Part shown: piece by piece, positions 1 through 11,760 of the stretch | How the letters are laid out: each line of letters starts with the position of its first letter | How positions within the stretch are numbered: the stretch's first letter is position 1 | NCBI GenBank assembly: GCA_026214975.1 | Contig: CM047817.1 | Location: 53,936,246 to 54,000,245, forward strand | From: Gentiana macrophylla | Lineage: Eukaryota; Streptophyta; Magnoliopsida; Gentianales; Gentianaceae | DNA length: 64,000 nt | Reading direction: 5' to 3' | Made by a program: the position numbers and the translations under genes | Notes under the pieces: generated by a model | Seen by the model: the letters and a program-made list of their open reading frames with translations, nothing else | What the model was told of the DNA's origin: nothing | The model's database searches: none

Positions 1-1973
1 AATTGGTTGCAAAATAACGGTTAACATTATTATGTAAAGCGAGAAAATGCCTAGAAGATGCTAGTGAATTTATGGATAAGGAGTGAATTTGGTTCACACC
101 ACTTCCGTAAATGTAGGCATTTAGCACTTAATGCTTGAAGGTAGGATTGGAGATTTTGCGCAAACGTTCAGATTGTGACTGTTCATGAAATAGCTTAATG
201 TGACGAGTGAAGGTTGGTTATAAGATTCTGGAGATCAGAAAATGATGGTTGACCTGTCACAAGCCTTCTGATAGAATCTATAAGTGACTGCCTTAAACCT
301 TGGAGTATGGCTACCAAAAGGTAGTTGCTATCTGATTTAATCAGACCACGTCCAACGTCGGTTGTTGGTGAATACACTGATAAATACTACTAGACCAGAA
401 TGTCAATCCACCCAAAAACGCAGTGGGAGTATGGTTTAACCGTTGACCCATTGTGGTTTTGTGGACTTTATAGTCTGCTGGGGTGATTGATAACCTATGT
501 CTCTTGGTGGGTTGTATAGGATTCTGATCATAGAGGTTGGTTTGAAAGCCTTAACCCTATGAATGCAGTTTTGGTACTCGATTCTGTTCGACCTCTTGTA
601 GAACCACAGAGTGTCTCGGGACCGAGTGGGAGCAATTGGATCTACACGAAAGGAGTCAAATGAATAGGAAAGTTTAAAATTTCAGTATAAAAGAGTGGTC
701 TAGAGGTGATTCCCTGACAAGTAGAGAGTTAACCAGACCTTGAACTCTCTCACCACTCACTCTTGCTAGATTTCGTTAGAAAGCGAGAAAAATAGGGGTG
801 ATTCCACGAGACTTTCTTGCCAACAAGCAGTGCGGATTCATTCGAGCAGAAGGGTCTTGGTTAGAACAAATGGCGGGATATTTGCCGGGGCTTATATCCT
901 TTGTGGATTTAAGAGAACCTCTCGGTCATTTAAATTCACATGTTTTAAAATATGTGGACTTGACCAGAATATTGATAAGTCTTTCGTAGACTGGATATCA
1001 ATATTGGTAAAGTAGTATTATTAGTGTTCATGATTGATAACACTTTGCAGCGGTTGGAAACAACATGGGTGTGCTATCTGAATTCGGAAAGCGACACGCC
1101 AAGATTTTGGATGAGAGAATTGGACAATATTCTAAGAATTTGATTCGGTCAAATTCACAAGAATGAGTCATTGGCTATCCCGTCCGTCTTATTGGTTAAG
1201 ATGATCTTGCATATCGTATGCAACATTCAACGAGTAGTCTACCTACCTCTCGGGAATGATTCTTTAAATCTTCGGATAAAGAGAAAATGGGATAGGGTCT
1301 CTCTTGGATAACGGCAAGTCAGGTTATCACAAGTCAATAGTAGTCGAATCTCGGATTCGAGCATTGAATAAGCGGTTTAGTACATCCTCAAGTATCTTTG
1401 AAGAGCGAGGAATAATATGCTTGTATATTCGGTGCAAACTTGAATATTGGTTGACTACATTGATTACGACTTATAGCTAGTCGATTAAGGATGATCGTTG
1501 GGGCGATCTCGGGCTCGATGTTTACTCATTGTGATGGAGCTATAGTGCGGAGAAATCCAACACCGCCAATTCTATTTTTATTAATCGGATACGTGGCGAC
1601 TTTAGGCGGCTAGAGTGGCGATATAGCTTAGGAATTTCCTTCACGATGCAGGAGTAATTCCAGGTCTAGTGAGCGATATGACTTCATTGTGAAAGCAGGT
1701 GAAGAGATAGCTTAGAAGGATCTTCTCGATCACTTTAGGGTCAAAAGCATAGAGTAGCGCTTGATTAGATGGACCGACAGCGTTTGATCCTAAATATCGT
1801 CTCGAGCCGATAACCTAAGCTGTTCGATTGTACCAAGTCGAATGCTTGGAGTGTGCGGCTTTGAGGATATGTCTCATTTGCTTTTAGAGCAAGTGGGAGA
1901 GTGTTGTGAATAAGATGAGAAATGGTGTGCTCTAAAAACAATGGGTTGCTTGTCATTTCATGCAAGTGGCGGT
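1..1973 (+). mobile_element. Decayed Ty1/copia internal region, 3' part
   Basis: This is the 3' interior of an LTR retrotransposon that begins outside the window. Its first kilobase aligns by eye with 36885-37903, sharing phrases such as GATGCT.. GAATTTATGGATAA and CTTCCGTAAATG, and it runs directly into an LTR at 1974. No open frame of useful length survives and no pol motif is readable here. The related copy at 36560-36720 retains a broken integrase core, which is the basis for calling the family copia. A purine-rich stretch (GCAAGTGGCGG) just before 1974 occupies the polypurine-tract position. Confidence 0.65.
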
Positions 1974-3680
1974 TGTTAGGTGTAGTGCCGAAAGACAATT
2001 TGTGTAATTGTTTTTGATAACCTAATTTATCTCACCTTATTACTTGCTTTGTCCTTGTAAGTAATACCTTACTTTGCAAACCCTAAGTATATCGGTATGT
2101 AACAGCTTAACTCAATGTATGGCATGCACATGAGGATTGAGTTAGTGGTGATATATAAAATCTGATTAGTCCGTGGTGAACTTAATCGAGTTTAGGGTCT
2201 CTTGATTAAAACACAAATAATGCGTCGAGAACACCTTAGGGTGTGATAGTCTTATCGGTTTGTCGGTAGAGAGGTACTCGTGGGGCATTTATATATGATG
2301 GCATTCATATAGGGTTTGAATGATTTAATCTGAATTTCTCGATATAATTACGTAATCGAGGAATCTTATTAAATCATTAGATGATCATATATGGATCAAC
2401 CTTAATCTTTGAGAGATCACATGGGATGCTACTTGTCTCGATGTAGTGTTTGATGTGTTAGTTATGGTTCACTTAAATATGTGTTTCAAGTCACTTCTCA
2501 TTGGCACTATCTCCTGATGAGTGAGTAGTTCTGATTTTCACAGACAAGGAATCCATTCCTTCCTGCGGGAAGTAGAGAGACAGTCTCCTTATTTGTTAGC
2601 CCTAAGAAAATGATCGATGGGCCCAATTCATTTTAGACTAATTAGCTACTAGTCAGATATGTGAACTAATTGATCACTAGGGGGTTAATGGTAAATAAGG
2701 ATAAGATATTCTGAGTCGGGTTCACGGAGACTTCCTACTCAGAATGGACAGTCTATGGGGGGTTAGTCCGTATTTAGTGATTATATCAATGGATGCTTAT
2801 TTACTCATAGGGTTGAGTGTAAGTATATATCTATAATTGATAGAGTTCAGTTTCGGGTTTTTGGTGGCGTAATCCCGGAATTAATAATTTAAGTATGACT
2901 ATTATATTCGATGAATATTTTACTTAGTTATTGGAGCTCTCTGGTTATAGGTCCATGGTCCCCAATGTGGCTCACTATAATTCGGGTGTTTTTCTATTAT
3001 TGGGCCTCATTGATAATTAATTGGCTAGGCTAATTAATTGATATCACGAAATATTATTTAGTTGGGCTAAATAATATAATACCTGAAAAAGACAATTTAT
3101 GTGGGCCTAAACCTAGTGTGTGTAAGCCATTTACCTCCTTAAATGCAAGATTTGATTATCTTGTGTGATTAATTATTTAATTGGTAAGTAATTAATTAAT
3201 AAATGACAATTGATTTGTAATTGATTGATTGATTAATCACAATCTTTTATAAATGGAATTATCCTTTATTGTGATTTAGTTTTAATTATTTATTTAATGA
3301 ATTAGAAACTTGGAGGCCAAGGATTTACTCTCATATATAAAGAGAGTTCTTCCAAGACATATGAGCAATGCAAAATTTCGCCCCACACACACAAATAAAG
3401 AGAGAAAAACTTGTTTCTTGTCTTGGGTTTCCGGTTGAAGAAAAACTTGGAGTTTTTCTTCGAAGCATATCAAGGAGGTTTCAATTCCAAGGATTGGTGT
3501 CCACCAACCACCGTTTGGAGAACACATTGGAAGATCTTGGCTTCTCTTCCTACTATTGGTAAGATAAACTTAACCCCTTGTAGGATTTTAGATCCTTTAT
3601 TTATGTATTGTAGTTTATAGATAGTGATGCATCCATTTGCGCAAAGATCATTGCATGCAGAATCTGAGCTCTATATCCTT
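1974..3680 (+). repeat. 3' LTR of decayed copia element
   Basis: The repeat starts with TGTTAGG and aligns along its length with the LTR at 31706-33477. Shared blocks include the start (AAAGACAATTT.TGTAATTG), the motif TTATTACTTGCTT.GT, and a block with a TATA box followed by AAAGAGAGTTCTTCC. The right edge is approximate: similarity fades near 3620, and a GCATGC-containing tail like the end of the sister LTR runs to about 3680. The two copies differ at many sites, so they are old or have different source elements. Confidence 0.7.
3334..3340 (+). promoter_or_regulatory. TATA box of copia LTR
   Basis: TATATAA is followed by AGAGAGTTCTTCC. The same arrangement occurs at 33054-33060 in the sister LTR, so the site is conserved between copies that otherwise diverge. 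This is the expected position for the LTR promoter, near the 3' side of U3. Confidence 0.55.
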
Positions 3681-4647
3681 CACCTTCTTCATTCTAGAAC
3701 CACCTTCAATTTTCCCCAACACGGAATCATCTTGTTTTCTTGTAACCTAAGCATCCTGCCTTTTTCAAGTGCATTGTACCCTTCCTTGGCTTACCTAGTT
3801 TACATACCACCACGGTACTCAACTTGTTACTTTTCAACTTCTTTTATTCTCTAAGCTAACTCCCTTGGCATAAGAATTGGATCGGACCGTCGAGAGAGAA
3901 AGGATGGCGGATGCATGTTCTCCATCCTAAGGAGTCTCGAAAGTCCTTGACTAGGATCCTTGCTTTGTTTTCAACAAGCTTGTGGTGCCGTGATGGAAGT
4001 TGAGATCAAAAGAAGTCAAGTGTGCCCGAGAAGTGTGGTTTGGTTTGGAAGATTCAGCCTTTCGGGTTTAGGTCGGCGAGAGGAGCAAGCAAAGAGTGTT
4101 GAGCCAGATGATTTCAAGATTTGAGGCGATTGATGAGTTTGTGAAAGAAGCAAGAAAAAGATCCGGTGGTTTTAGTTTACAAGTGAGTGGTCGAGAACCA
4201 ACCCGCCCGGTGGTCACGAGTTAGATGAAGATGGCGTCGTTGGGATCGGAATCAACTTTGGGTTCGAATCACGGAAGATTAGGAAGAACAATGAAGAATG
4301 AAAACCTCGAGATGGCAATTGCGGTTCCTCTCGGAGCGACCAAGAAGTACAAGAATTGGAGCAAGATCTGCTGAGCGATCTTTCATGAAGATAGAGATTG
4401 AAGAACACAAGTTTCTAGGATGAAGTGGGCGACAATAGAATCTGAGACCCGGTTTGATCTGACAATTCACGAGGAGATTGAAGTGGATCGTTGCAACCTT
4501 GAACTAGCTCAAGGTAAGAAGAAGAGTTGGGAAGATGGAAGAAGAAGATTTTAAGAGTTAGAAGATGAGACGTTTTGCAAGTCCAGAGTTCAAGTACCTC
4601 TCGGTTACATTCGAGTTTAGAGGACGAAACTCCTCTTGAGGAAGGAA
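3681..4647 (+). mobile_element. Remnant interior of a Ty3/gypsy element
   Basis: This stretch leads into the LTR at 4648. Its last 40 bases, with the words GAGGACGAAACTCCT and GAAGGAATGTAAC, match the end of the chromovirus interior at 62530-62565, including the polypurine tract. Upstream of that I see no readable gag or pol motif. The stretch 3681-3870 is unassigned and could be host flank. A truncated or non-autonomous derivative of the chromovirus family is the best reading. Confidence 0.5.
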
Positions 4648-6978
4648 TGTAACATCCCAACTTTTAAAAAAGGGTAAAATAGTCATTGGGTGTATTTACT
4701 ACGACCTAATTATTATTTGTCCCATTTATTTAATTAAAAGAATTTAATTAAAGGATTTAGAAATTAATTATAAAGCATTTAATTAATAGCTATAAAAACA
4801 AAATAATACCCAAAATCTCTTATTATTTCACACTGCTTGATTACGAGGAAAAAAAAAGATGGAGCAGCGCTACATAGATGAATACACGCAGGAGATGCAT
4901 GGAAAAGGGAGAACGTAAACTTCAACCGTGTGACCAATCTGTTCATCTGTTCAAGATGCCATAGGAGAGAAAAGTGATCAGCACGATGAGACGCAACTTT
5001 GGAAAATAACATCTCTCAATTTCGTAAGTTTTCGGTTTAGCACTAGTTTTTTGTATTCGTAGAGTTCGATTCTTCAGAAATTCGTATCTTTTAATCCGTA
5101 GCTCTTTTTTGCAACCATGAGTAGTCGAAATGATCGTCTTGGAGCGTAGATTAATCTAAAATTAGTTTGACAACAGTTAATCCAGGGTCTGCACTTTTTT
5201 TAGTTTCGTTTTAGCGAGAAAATAGGATTTTATGGTTTTGTTGATCAAATAGGTTTTGGGGTTTGAGGATCAACGATTGTTGCGATTGCTTGGCGTTATG
5301 CTTGCGGTTTTTGCGACAATTAAGGTAAGAGGCTCTTCCTAATGAATAATTATAGTTTTATTGGGTTTAGGTTGAGTTTGGTATGACTAGATATAATCTT
5401 CTATGTTTTGATGTGCTTAACTCGATGCTAATTGGGTTAGAAGCGGATTAGAAATTGTTAAGTGTTGAAATCAGATTTTAGGGCGGCGAGGCGAATCGTG
5501 CGCATTGGCTAGCAATGCGCATGCATTCACGTCTGAGTTTGCCATGTTACATTGCGGCGGGTGTAATCGTGCGCATTCAAGGGAATCTTGCGCATTCTTT
5601 GTTCGAGAGGTTACGTTTTGTTTCTATTTTTGAATGTGCATGCATTGCAAGCAATGCACACACATTAGTTGGACGAGAAAATTGATTTAGGTTACGGTCG
5701 GTGAATGCGTGCGCATTGAGCAATCTTGCATGCATTGATCAAGCGACAAGTTTCAAGTGAGTTTGGTAGGGAATGCGTCGCATTCGACTAATCTTGCGCG
5801 CGCATTGCCCCGATTTTAATTAAGTGTTGTTTAAGCCTTTTAATAAGATGTTAAATGTTATAATATGACCCGATAACATTAATTAAACATGAACAAGCTT
5901 GATTGAACTTCGATTCGTTCGATTAAAACACCGAATGTACTCTTAAAGGGAGTTGAAGTTCGGATCCGTCGAGAAAAGGCATGAAAGGTCTTGTGCTTTG
6001 ATGAACTAGAGTTCATCAATGTGCATGTATTTGCTAGGACTTGTCCGTGTCTAGTGGTCTAGGAAGAGAGTAGTGTATGTGAGGAGCTTACACGAAAACA
6101 CTTAGGTGGCTAGTTAATTCACGGTAATAATTACATACGTGTAGTAAAAGATAAAGCGTCACTTATTCTAGGTTAGGCACTATTTCATATCGGCGATGTA
6201 ATACATTCATTAAAGGTGAACAACCCTATTGGCCTATAAGCGGCTGAATGGCGGTGGAGAAATTCATCAGGCGTATCGCATACCGGGAGACACGGAGCTA
6301 ATCGGTGCTAATCACCGTTAGTTAGTAAGTATATCTTGAGTTGATGAGCATGCATCGCGCGATGTCCTTGAGTACTAATGTAACAAAGATAAGCTAAGTT
6401 AGAAACGTATAGTCATGACGTGTCGATGGGCATGAAATGAACCCTAGATTGAGTCGGTCTCATAAAGATAATTTAATAATCATAATAATAACCCTTCGTT
6501 GTATAACCTAGTTATTCTTTAGCTTCTCACTTTTACTAAGTACTTTGTACTTACCTCCTTTGCATTTTCTTTTGTATGCATTGTGGGGTGAAAAGACGAA
6601 CAGGTTGATCAAGTGTAGATGACGGCTTTTGAAGGCTTGAAGTCTTGGCGAATCTTTTAATTTATTTCCTTATAAAGGTTGTACTAGACTAGTTGTATTT
6701 CTTTTCTTAGACTTGTTGTACTTCTACTTTTAAAACTTAAGTATTGAATAAGTCTTTGGGTTGTTCATCGTTGTAATTTTAACTATCCATCTTTAATATG
6801 GTTTTATATATTCTTAGTAGCATTTATGTTATAACCCGAGTCCTTTTAGCTCCCATTTTGCTTTTATTTGATACAACGACGTAGAGGCTTGCATATAATA
6901 TTAGATTTATTTAATGCTATACGCGCCGAACGTTTCTCTTCCGGATAAGGTCTCGGTATCCGGGAGCGGGGCGTGACA
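4648..6978 (+). repeat. Complete 2.33 kb gypsy LTR
   Basis: It starts TGTAACATCCC and ends GGGCGTGACA. The length, 2331 bp, is almost that of the interrupted LTR 45523-47801 plus 58436-58483. Shared landmarks are a cluster of GCGCATT/AATGCGC words (5500-5815), AAAACACCGAATGTACTC, GGGAGTTGAAGTTCGGATCCGTCG, GAACTAGAGTTCATCAATG, ATCGGTGCTAATCACCGTTAG and the terminal GTATCCGGGAGCGGGGCG. Because a gypsy 3' end precedes it, it is a 3' LTR. The 5' part of the element lies outside the window or is lost. Confidence 0.85.
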
Positions 6979-7403
6979 CTTCATGTATTACACTTATATA
7001 GTGGTGATACGCTTCCCTCACTTCCAATGTGGGATATCACGTTCTCCCTTCCCCCCCCCACCCATAAGGGGAATTTGTGTCCTCGCTAGGACAGCCACGA
7101 CTTGACCTTGTGGACTTTTCCCAGTTCTTCTCTACCAGAGGACTCTAGAGATGGCTTGTGGCACTTAAGTTTGTCTAGAGGTGGCCTATGGAACTTAGAT
7201 CCATCGATGAGTCGGCTCACGATAACATTCATAACCCCCAGACCTCGGGCTGTTCTTGCGCTAAATGAGTCATAAATGGTCCGGTCAACTACTTAAACCG
7301 TCGTTCTCACTTTCTAAAAGGGTTAACCGAGTTGACAAGACCTTTATGTTCACACTTGTGTGGTGGTGATGTGTTTCCCCACTTCCGATTGTGGAATATC
7401 ACA
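6979..7403 (-). mobile_element. Truncated TRIM element, minus strand
   Basis: Read on the minus strand, an LTR starts TGTGATATTCC at 7403 and runs to about 7230. A short interior follows, beginning with a tRNA-Met-type primer site (TTATCGTGAGCC). A purine tract (AAGGGAGAAC) then leads into a second LTR start at 7041, which is cut off at 6979 by the gypsy LTR end. The interior resembles that of the complete TRIM at 7469-7966 (words CTCTGGTAGAG and GACAAG/GTCAAGTC.TGGC). No coding capacity is present, as expected of terminal-repeat retrotransposons in miniature. Confidence 0.65.
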
Positions 7404-7468
7404 TTCTAAACTTGTCTTTATAATACCCGAACCAATTTTGATAGTATTACCCGTATTTGACCCGAAGG

Positions 7469-7966
7469 TGTGATATCCCACATCGGTAAATTAAGTGAAT
7501 GCTCACCCCCATATAAGTGTGAGACATAAAGGTCTTGTCAACTCGGGTTAGCCCTTTTAGACAGCGATGACGGCGGTCTAAGCGATTGACGGACATTTAT
7601 GACTTTCATTTAAGCTTCTGACTTCGGTCTGAGGCGTCTGAAAATAGGTATTGAGCCGACTATCGAAACAATTATATCTTGTTGCACCGTACAAGAAGAG
7701 CGGTGTAAGGATGGCCTCTGGTTACCTCTGGTAGGGGCGATCCGGGACAAGTCTTGGCCGTCTGGCGAGGGCGCCCGATCCACTTATAAGGGAGAATGTG
7801 ATATCCCACATCGGTAAATTAAGTGAATGCTCACCCCCATATAAGTGTGAGACATAAAGGTCTTGTCAACTCGGGTTAGCCCTTTTAGACCAAGCGGGGC
7901 GGTCTAAGCGATTGACGGACATTTATGACTCATTTAGCGCTTCTGAGCCGAAGTGCAGGGCGTTCT
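7469..7966 (+). mobile_element. Complete TRIM retrotransposon with TSD
   Basis: Two direct LTRs of about 170 bp, both starting TGTGATATCCCACATCGG (7469 and 7797), flank an interior of about 155 bp. The interior opens with a degenerate primer site (GGTATTGAGCC) and closes with the purine tract AAGGGAGAA. The 5-bp sequence GAAGG lies at 7464-7468 and again at 7967-7971, which is a target-site duplication. The LTR 3' halves differ from each other in a scrambled way around CCG/CAG/CTG positions, although the 5' halves are nearly identical. The element is non-autonomous and has no ORF. Confidence 0.8.
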
Positions 7967-7971
7967 GAAGG

Positions 7972-8826
7972 TGCAAAGTAACTCTAAAATAACAACAATG
8001 TAAGGAAAAAACAAGTATTATTTTTGTATTTTGATAAATAAATATAATATATACAATGAGCTTAGTTAATGGTGACTATTCATTACCTCAATAAATATAG
8101 GGAGTTATAATATTAAAAATCCACCTCTTAAGTAATTTGATGTTTACATGTGCAAATTCATGAGGGGAGGGACGGTTCTTTAGAGAAAGAAAGAGGGGAT
8201 CAAAAAGTTTTATCTATGAAAGAAAAAATGTGAAGAAAAAAAAAATTTAGAAGGAAGAAGAAAGAAATAGTGGAAGAAGATACGAGGATAAGGGGCATTG
8301 GAACATCTCCTTCGTATGAATTAGCAAGCACAAAGAGAAACCAATTTTATTGAGTCTTGAAGAAAACGCTAAATATTTTAAAGGTTAAAGGTAGTAAATG
8401 ACATTTTTAGTCTAAAATGGTTGAGAATGACAATCATGTAGTAACACATGTAGTAACACATGTACAAAATGTTGTAACACGTGTAGCAACTGTGCTTCTC
8501 AAGCATTTAAGTTTAAAATCTGTCCTTATGGACTCTGACCCCATATTTTAATAATTAATTATTATTTTTTTTAGTATGAATATATAGTTACTTTATAAGA
8601 GATTTATTGATTTAGAATAGTATTTGATATAGGAAATCGAGATGTGGCGTTTCGTTTCAATGATGTATTAGCGGATTTGGTTTCGAGGTAAGGAATGTAG
8701 TATCAAGAGTATTTTTTTTAGCATTTCAGGTTTTCAAGCATTTCATTCTTGATTGAATTATTTAAATGATCCCTACAATTTTAAGAATAATTAGATAATG
8801 ACTGAGCATTATTACAAGACACATAT

Positions 8827-8900
<74 letters not shown>

Positions 8901-9011
8901 GAACAAATTTAACCCAAATACCCATAATTTGAACCCAAACCCGTAAAATAACCCGCCTCTACCCAAACAAAAAAAAAACCAAAAGGAACCTGCTGTAATA
9001 TAAAAAGGAAA
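7972..9011. other. Intergenic, AT-rich
   Basis: No gene or recognisable element is seen. The stretch contains short repeats of GTAGTAACACATGTA near 8430-8470 and a long TA microsatellite at 8832-8897. Nothing in either strand reads like a conserved exon. Confidence 0.5.
8832..8897. repeat. (TA)n microsatellite
   Basis: An uninterrupted TA dinucleotide tract of about 66 bp. Apparent ORFs across it, rich in Ile-Tyr alternation, are artefacts of the repeat. Confidence 0.95.
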
Positions 9012-9120
9012 AATTAGTTTTAAGTCCACATTTCTCTCTTTAATTAAGTGTTAATCCACACTCCAAATAAAAGTTGCATTAAGGACAAAAAAATATTCGT
9101 TGTACTAAATTACCCTTCTG

Positions 9121-9534
9121 GTGTTTACCGGTTATCAATCTAACTTCACCCTCCTGACATTCATACAATGGATCATAAATTTCTTCATTCAGAGTCAAGA
9201 ATCTCAGCCTCCTCCAAAACCAGCTTTGTCCGAGCAATCCATTTCCAATCCACCACCAGTTTCAGGTTTCCGGCCGTCTTCCATCGGCATTTCATCACCA
9301 CCGACGGCGGCATATATCACTATAAGCCCTCAAGTACGTCCCGACACTCATAATCAAATTGAACAAGTTTATGAAGAAGAAGAAGGCGGATATGAGGATG
9401 ACAACTATTCCGTGACTCGGATCATCATACACTACCACAAACTAGTAAAGATGACCGGATGCAACTTATTTGTATGCTTTGTCAACTGGTTAGGAAGCTT
9501 TTTTTGTTCTTTGGATTTTGCAATAATAATGTAA
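9121..9534 (+). CDS. Hypothetical Pro/Ser-rich ORF inside the inverted-repeat element
   Basis: An open frame of 137 codons that begins with GTG, not ATG, so if it is coding it would be an exon. The middle is proline/serine rich, followed by an acidic run (VYEEEEGGYEDD), which is more protein-like than the surrounding AT-rich DNA. The C-terminal 35 residues are hydrophobic and low-complexity and probably read into non-coding sequence. I do not recognise the family. It lies immediately inside the left inverted repeat, so it may be a captured exon. Confidence 0.2.
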   Translation: MFTGYQSNFTLLTFIQWIINFFIQSQESQPPPKPALSEQSISNPPPVSGFRPSSIGISSPPTAAYITISPQVRPDTHNQIEQVYEEEEGGYEDDNYSVTRIIIHYHKLVKMTGCNLFVCFVNWLGSFFCSLDFAIIM

Positions 9535-10233
9535 CTTGGTTCGTTCCCTGTTTATGTTGTAGCGTGGATGATTTGATTTGATTTTGTTTTGCACAATGGG
9601 ATTTATCCATTTATTAGTTTCATTTTAGTACCTTTCTTGTTCTTATGCTTTGTGTTGCTACACTTTAAGCAAACTGTAATCTTCAGTTGCTCTCTCCGGC
9701 AATAATATGGTTTAAGAGAGGTATTTTCTATCTTTTCAGTTTGAAATGTTTTGCGAATCTTAACTCAGGCTGTTTGAATGCTTAAGTTACCAAAGAAAAT
9801 TGTTGAGTTAATGCATTTAATTACATGTAGATTATGAACAGCAAAAGGAAGCTTCAAAATGAACAGCAAAAGGAAGTTGGTTGTGTGTATCAGCAACCAC
9901 TTGATTCATATGTTCAAGCTTAAAGACAGCAGCATATTATACAACAACATATGTATAGTTAAAAACTGATCTAATCCCAATTCCCTCACTCCCCACCCCC
10001 ACCCACCTTAACAGAATAAATGGTTGCACAAGTACATTCAACTTTTTCCTACAACTTGATCCCTAGTAATGTAGTGTAGTATTTAGTACCAAATTACGGG
10101 GTTGATCATCACGTAATTTTCACAAATTAATCTCAGTAATTAGTGTTGAGTCTTGATTTCGTCTATTATCATTGTCTCATAGGTTTTCTGTCGAAATGGT
10201 TTAAGCTTTGAGTATATCCTAATTCTCTTGAAT

Positions 10234-11760
10234 GAGCCTTATATGATCCAGATATGTGTGCCTTGAAGTAGTCACTTGAATTAAGCCTTAAATGAGCACG
10301 ATACTTTTTATTGATCGTGATGTTTCACGATCGTCATCGTCATCGACGTCACGTCGACGTCTTGTATGCCTTATATGATACTGTTAGTGATATTGTATGT
10401 CTTATATGAGCCGGATATGATATTGTGTCCTTGAATTAAGCCTTAAGCAGCCTTATATGAGCTAGATATGTGTGCCTTGAAGTAGTCACTTGAATTAAGC
10501 CTTCATCCCGAAGAGTACTATGGGGAAACCACAACATCTATACTAAGATTATGTGGGGGTGAGCCTGTCTCATTTATGAATTGTTTTTGTTGGATTTGAA
10601 ATACATGTTTTATCTGTGTGTCTTTTTGTATTTGTTTCGTTTTGTTTGTGTCTTTTTGAAATACAAGAAAATGGTGATGAAGTTATACAAGCCTTCATAA
10701 GCCCTCTGCAACTCTACAAAGAAGAAGAAACAAAGGTAGCTGCATGCAGATTATGGAATTCAAAAGTAGCGGCAAAGCGTCGAGTCTAGATACCTTGTTA
10801 AAGAAACACGAGCCTCACGGCGGAGGTAATTCACGAGCAAACGGTAATAGACACGCCTCTTGGTTCGGATGATGAAAGAAACATGGGAAAGATTGTTTAA
10901 GGCTTATGTGCTGCTGCAAGAGAAAGCCGATTGGCATGGTGGCCTAATGTGATTGAACCCAAGAACAAGAAAATGCCTAAAAGAAATGATCCTAAAGAAA
11001 AGTAGTATCGAAACATGCTCCGAAAAGAAGTAAATATGAGTGCTTGAACTGTAAGAAGACATTCAGTTCATATCAAGGACTTGGGGGACATAGACCTTGG
11101 AACAAAAAATCGAAAGGAGAGTCATTTTGAGCACGATCACGATACTCACGATCACGATACTACGTCATCGTCACGATACTTCTAATCACGTCTGCGATAT
11201 TGATACTCACGTCTTTGTGTGCCATAATGCAATAGATAGGCCTAGTTCATAGGCTTACTATGTGCCTTGGTGTGCTGAGGTTTTGATCTACATTGTATCA
11301 TCATGTAATAGATAGGCCTAGTTCATTGGCTTCCTGAACTTGTAATTCATCACCTTGTGAATTCCGGGCATGATAATTTAGTTCTTTGAACTTGAATATC
11401 CTTCTTATAATTTGGCTGATAGTTCAGACTGTTTTAGACTTGTATTGTTCTTCTATGTATTACCTTTTAGTCTGATGTACCTATTGTACTAAATCTATAG
11501 TCTGTTGTATTGATCTTCTATGTATTACCTTTTAGTCTGATGTACTTTTTAGGCTTAATTCAAGTGATTAACTACTGAACCTGCATGTTATAAACACCAC
11601 ACCTTAATTAAGTTAATCTATGCTATTCCTTTTATCAATCAAAACCACATAAACTTGACATAGGCTTAATAGTTAATCACTTGAATTAAGCCTTATATGA
11701 GCCAGCTATGTGTGCCTTGAAGTAGTCACTTGAATTAAGCTTTAAATGAGCACGATCATT
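10234..11760 (+). repeat. Dispersed copies of a 55-65 bp motif
   Basis: The phrase containing ATGTGTGCCTTGAAGTAGTC followed by ACTTGAATTAAGC occurs three times, near 10250-10300, 10465-10505 and 11700-11745, all in the same orientation. Copies are joined by CACGATC/CGTCATCG-type simple sequence (10318-10366, 11131-11215, 11755-11806). A separate pair of copies of ATAGATAGGCCTAGTTCAT lies near 11231 and 11308. These look like duplicated untranslated or intronic DNA inside the inverted-repeat element. Confidence 0.6.
10996..11130 (+). pseudogene. C2H2 zinc-finger protein fragment
   Basis: The frame reads KYECLNCKKTFSSYQGLGGH and then ends at a TGA at 11128. This matches the plant Q-type C2H2 finger, in which a QALGGH core sits in the helix: two cysteines three residues apart, the F, the SYQ.LGGH helix and a preceding basic stretch are all present. 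The second zinc-binding histidine expected a few residues after GGH is missing (the sequence continues RPWNKK), and the frame upstream closes at TAA 10993. In known genes such fingers belong to transcription factors of the ZAT type. Here it is a fragment that cannot form a complete finger, probably captured by the surrounding transposon. Confidence 0.7.

Noticed and set aside
798..1015. Overlapping plus-strand ORFs
   Set aside because: They lie in decayed copia interior; no retroelement motif is readable in them and overlapping frames give equally unlikely proteins.
1765..1998. Minus-strand ORF crossing the LTR boundary at 1974
   Set aside because: It spans the interior/LTR junction in antisense and matches nothing recognisable.
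8826..9029. Minus-strand ORF with a long Ile-Tyr run
   Set aside because: It is mostly translated TA microsatellite; no conserved protein content.
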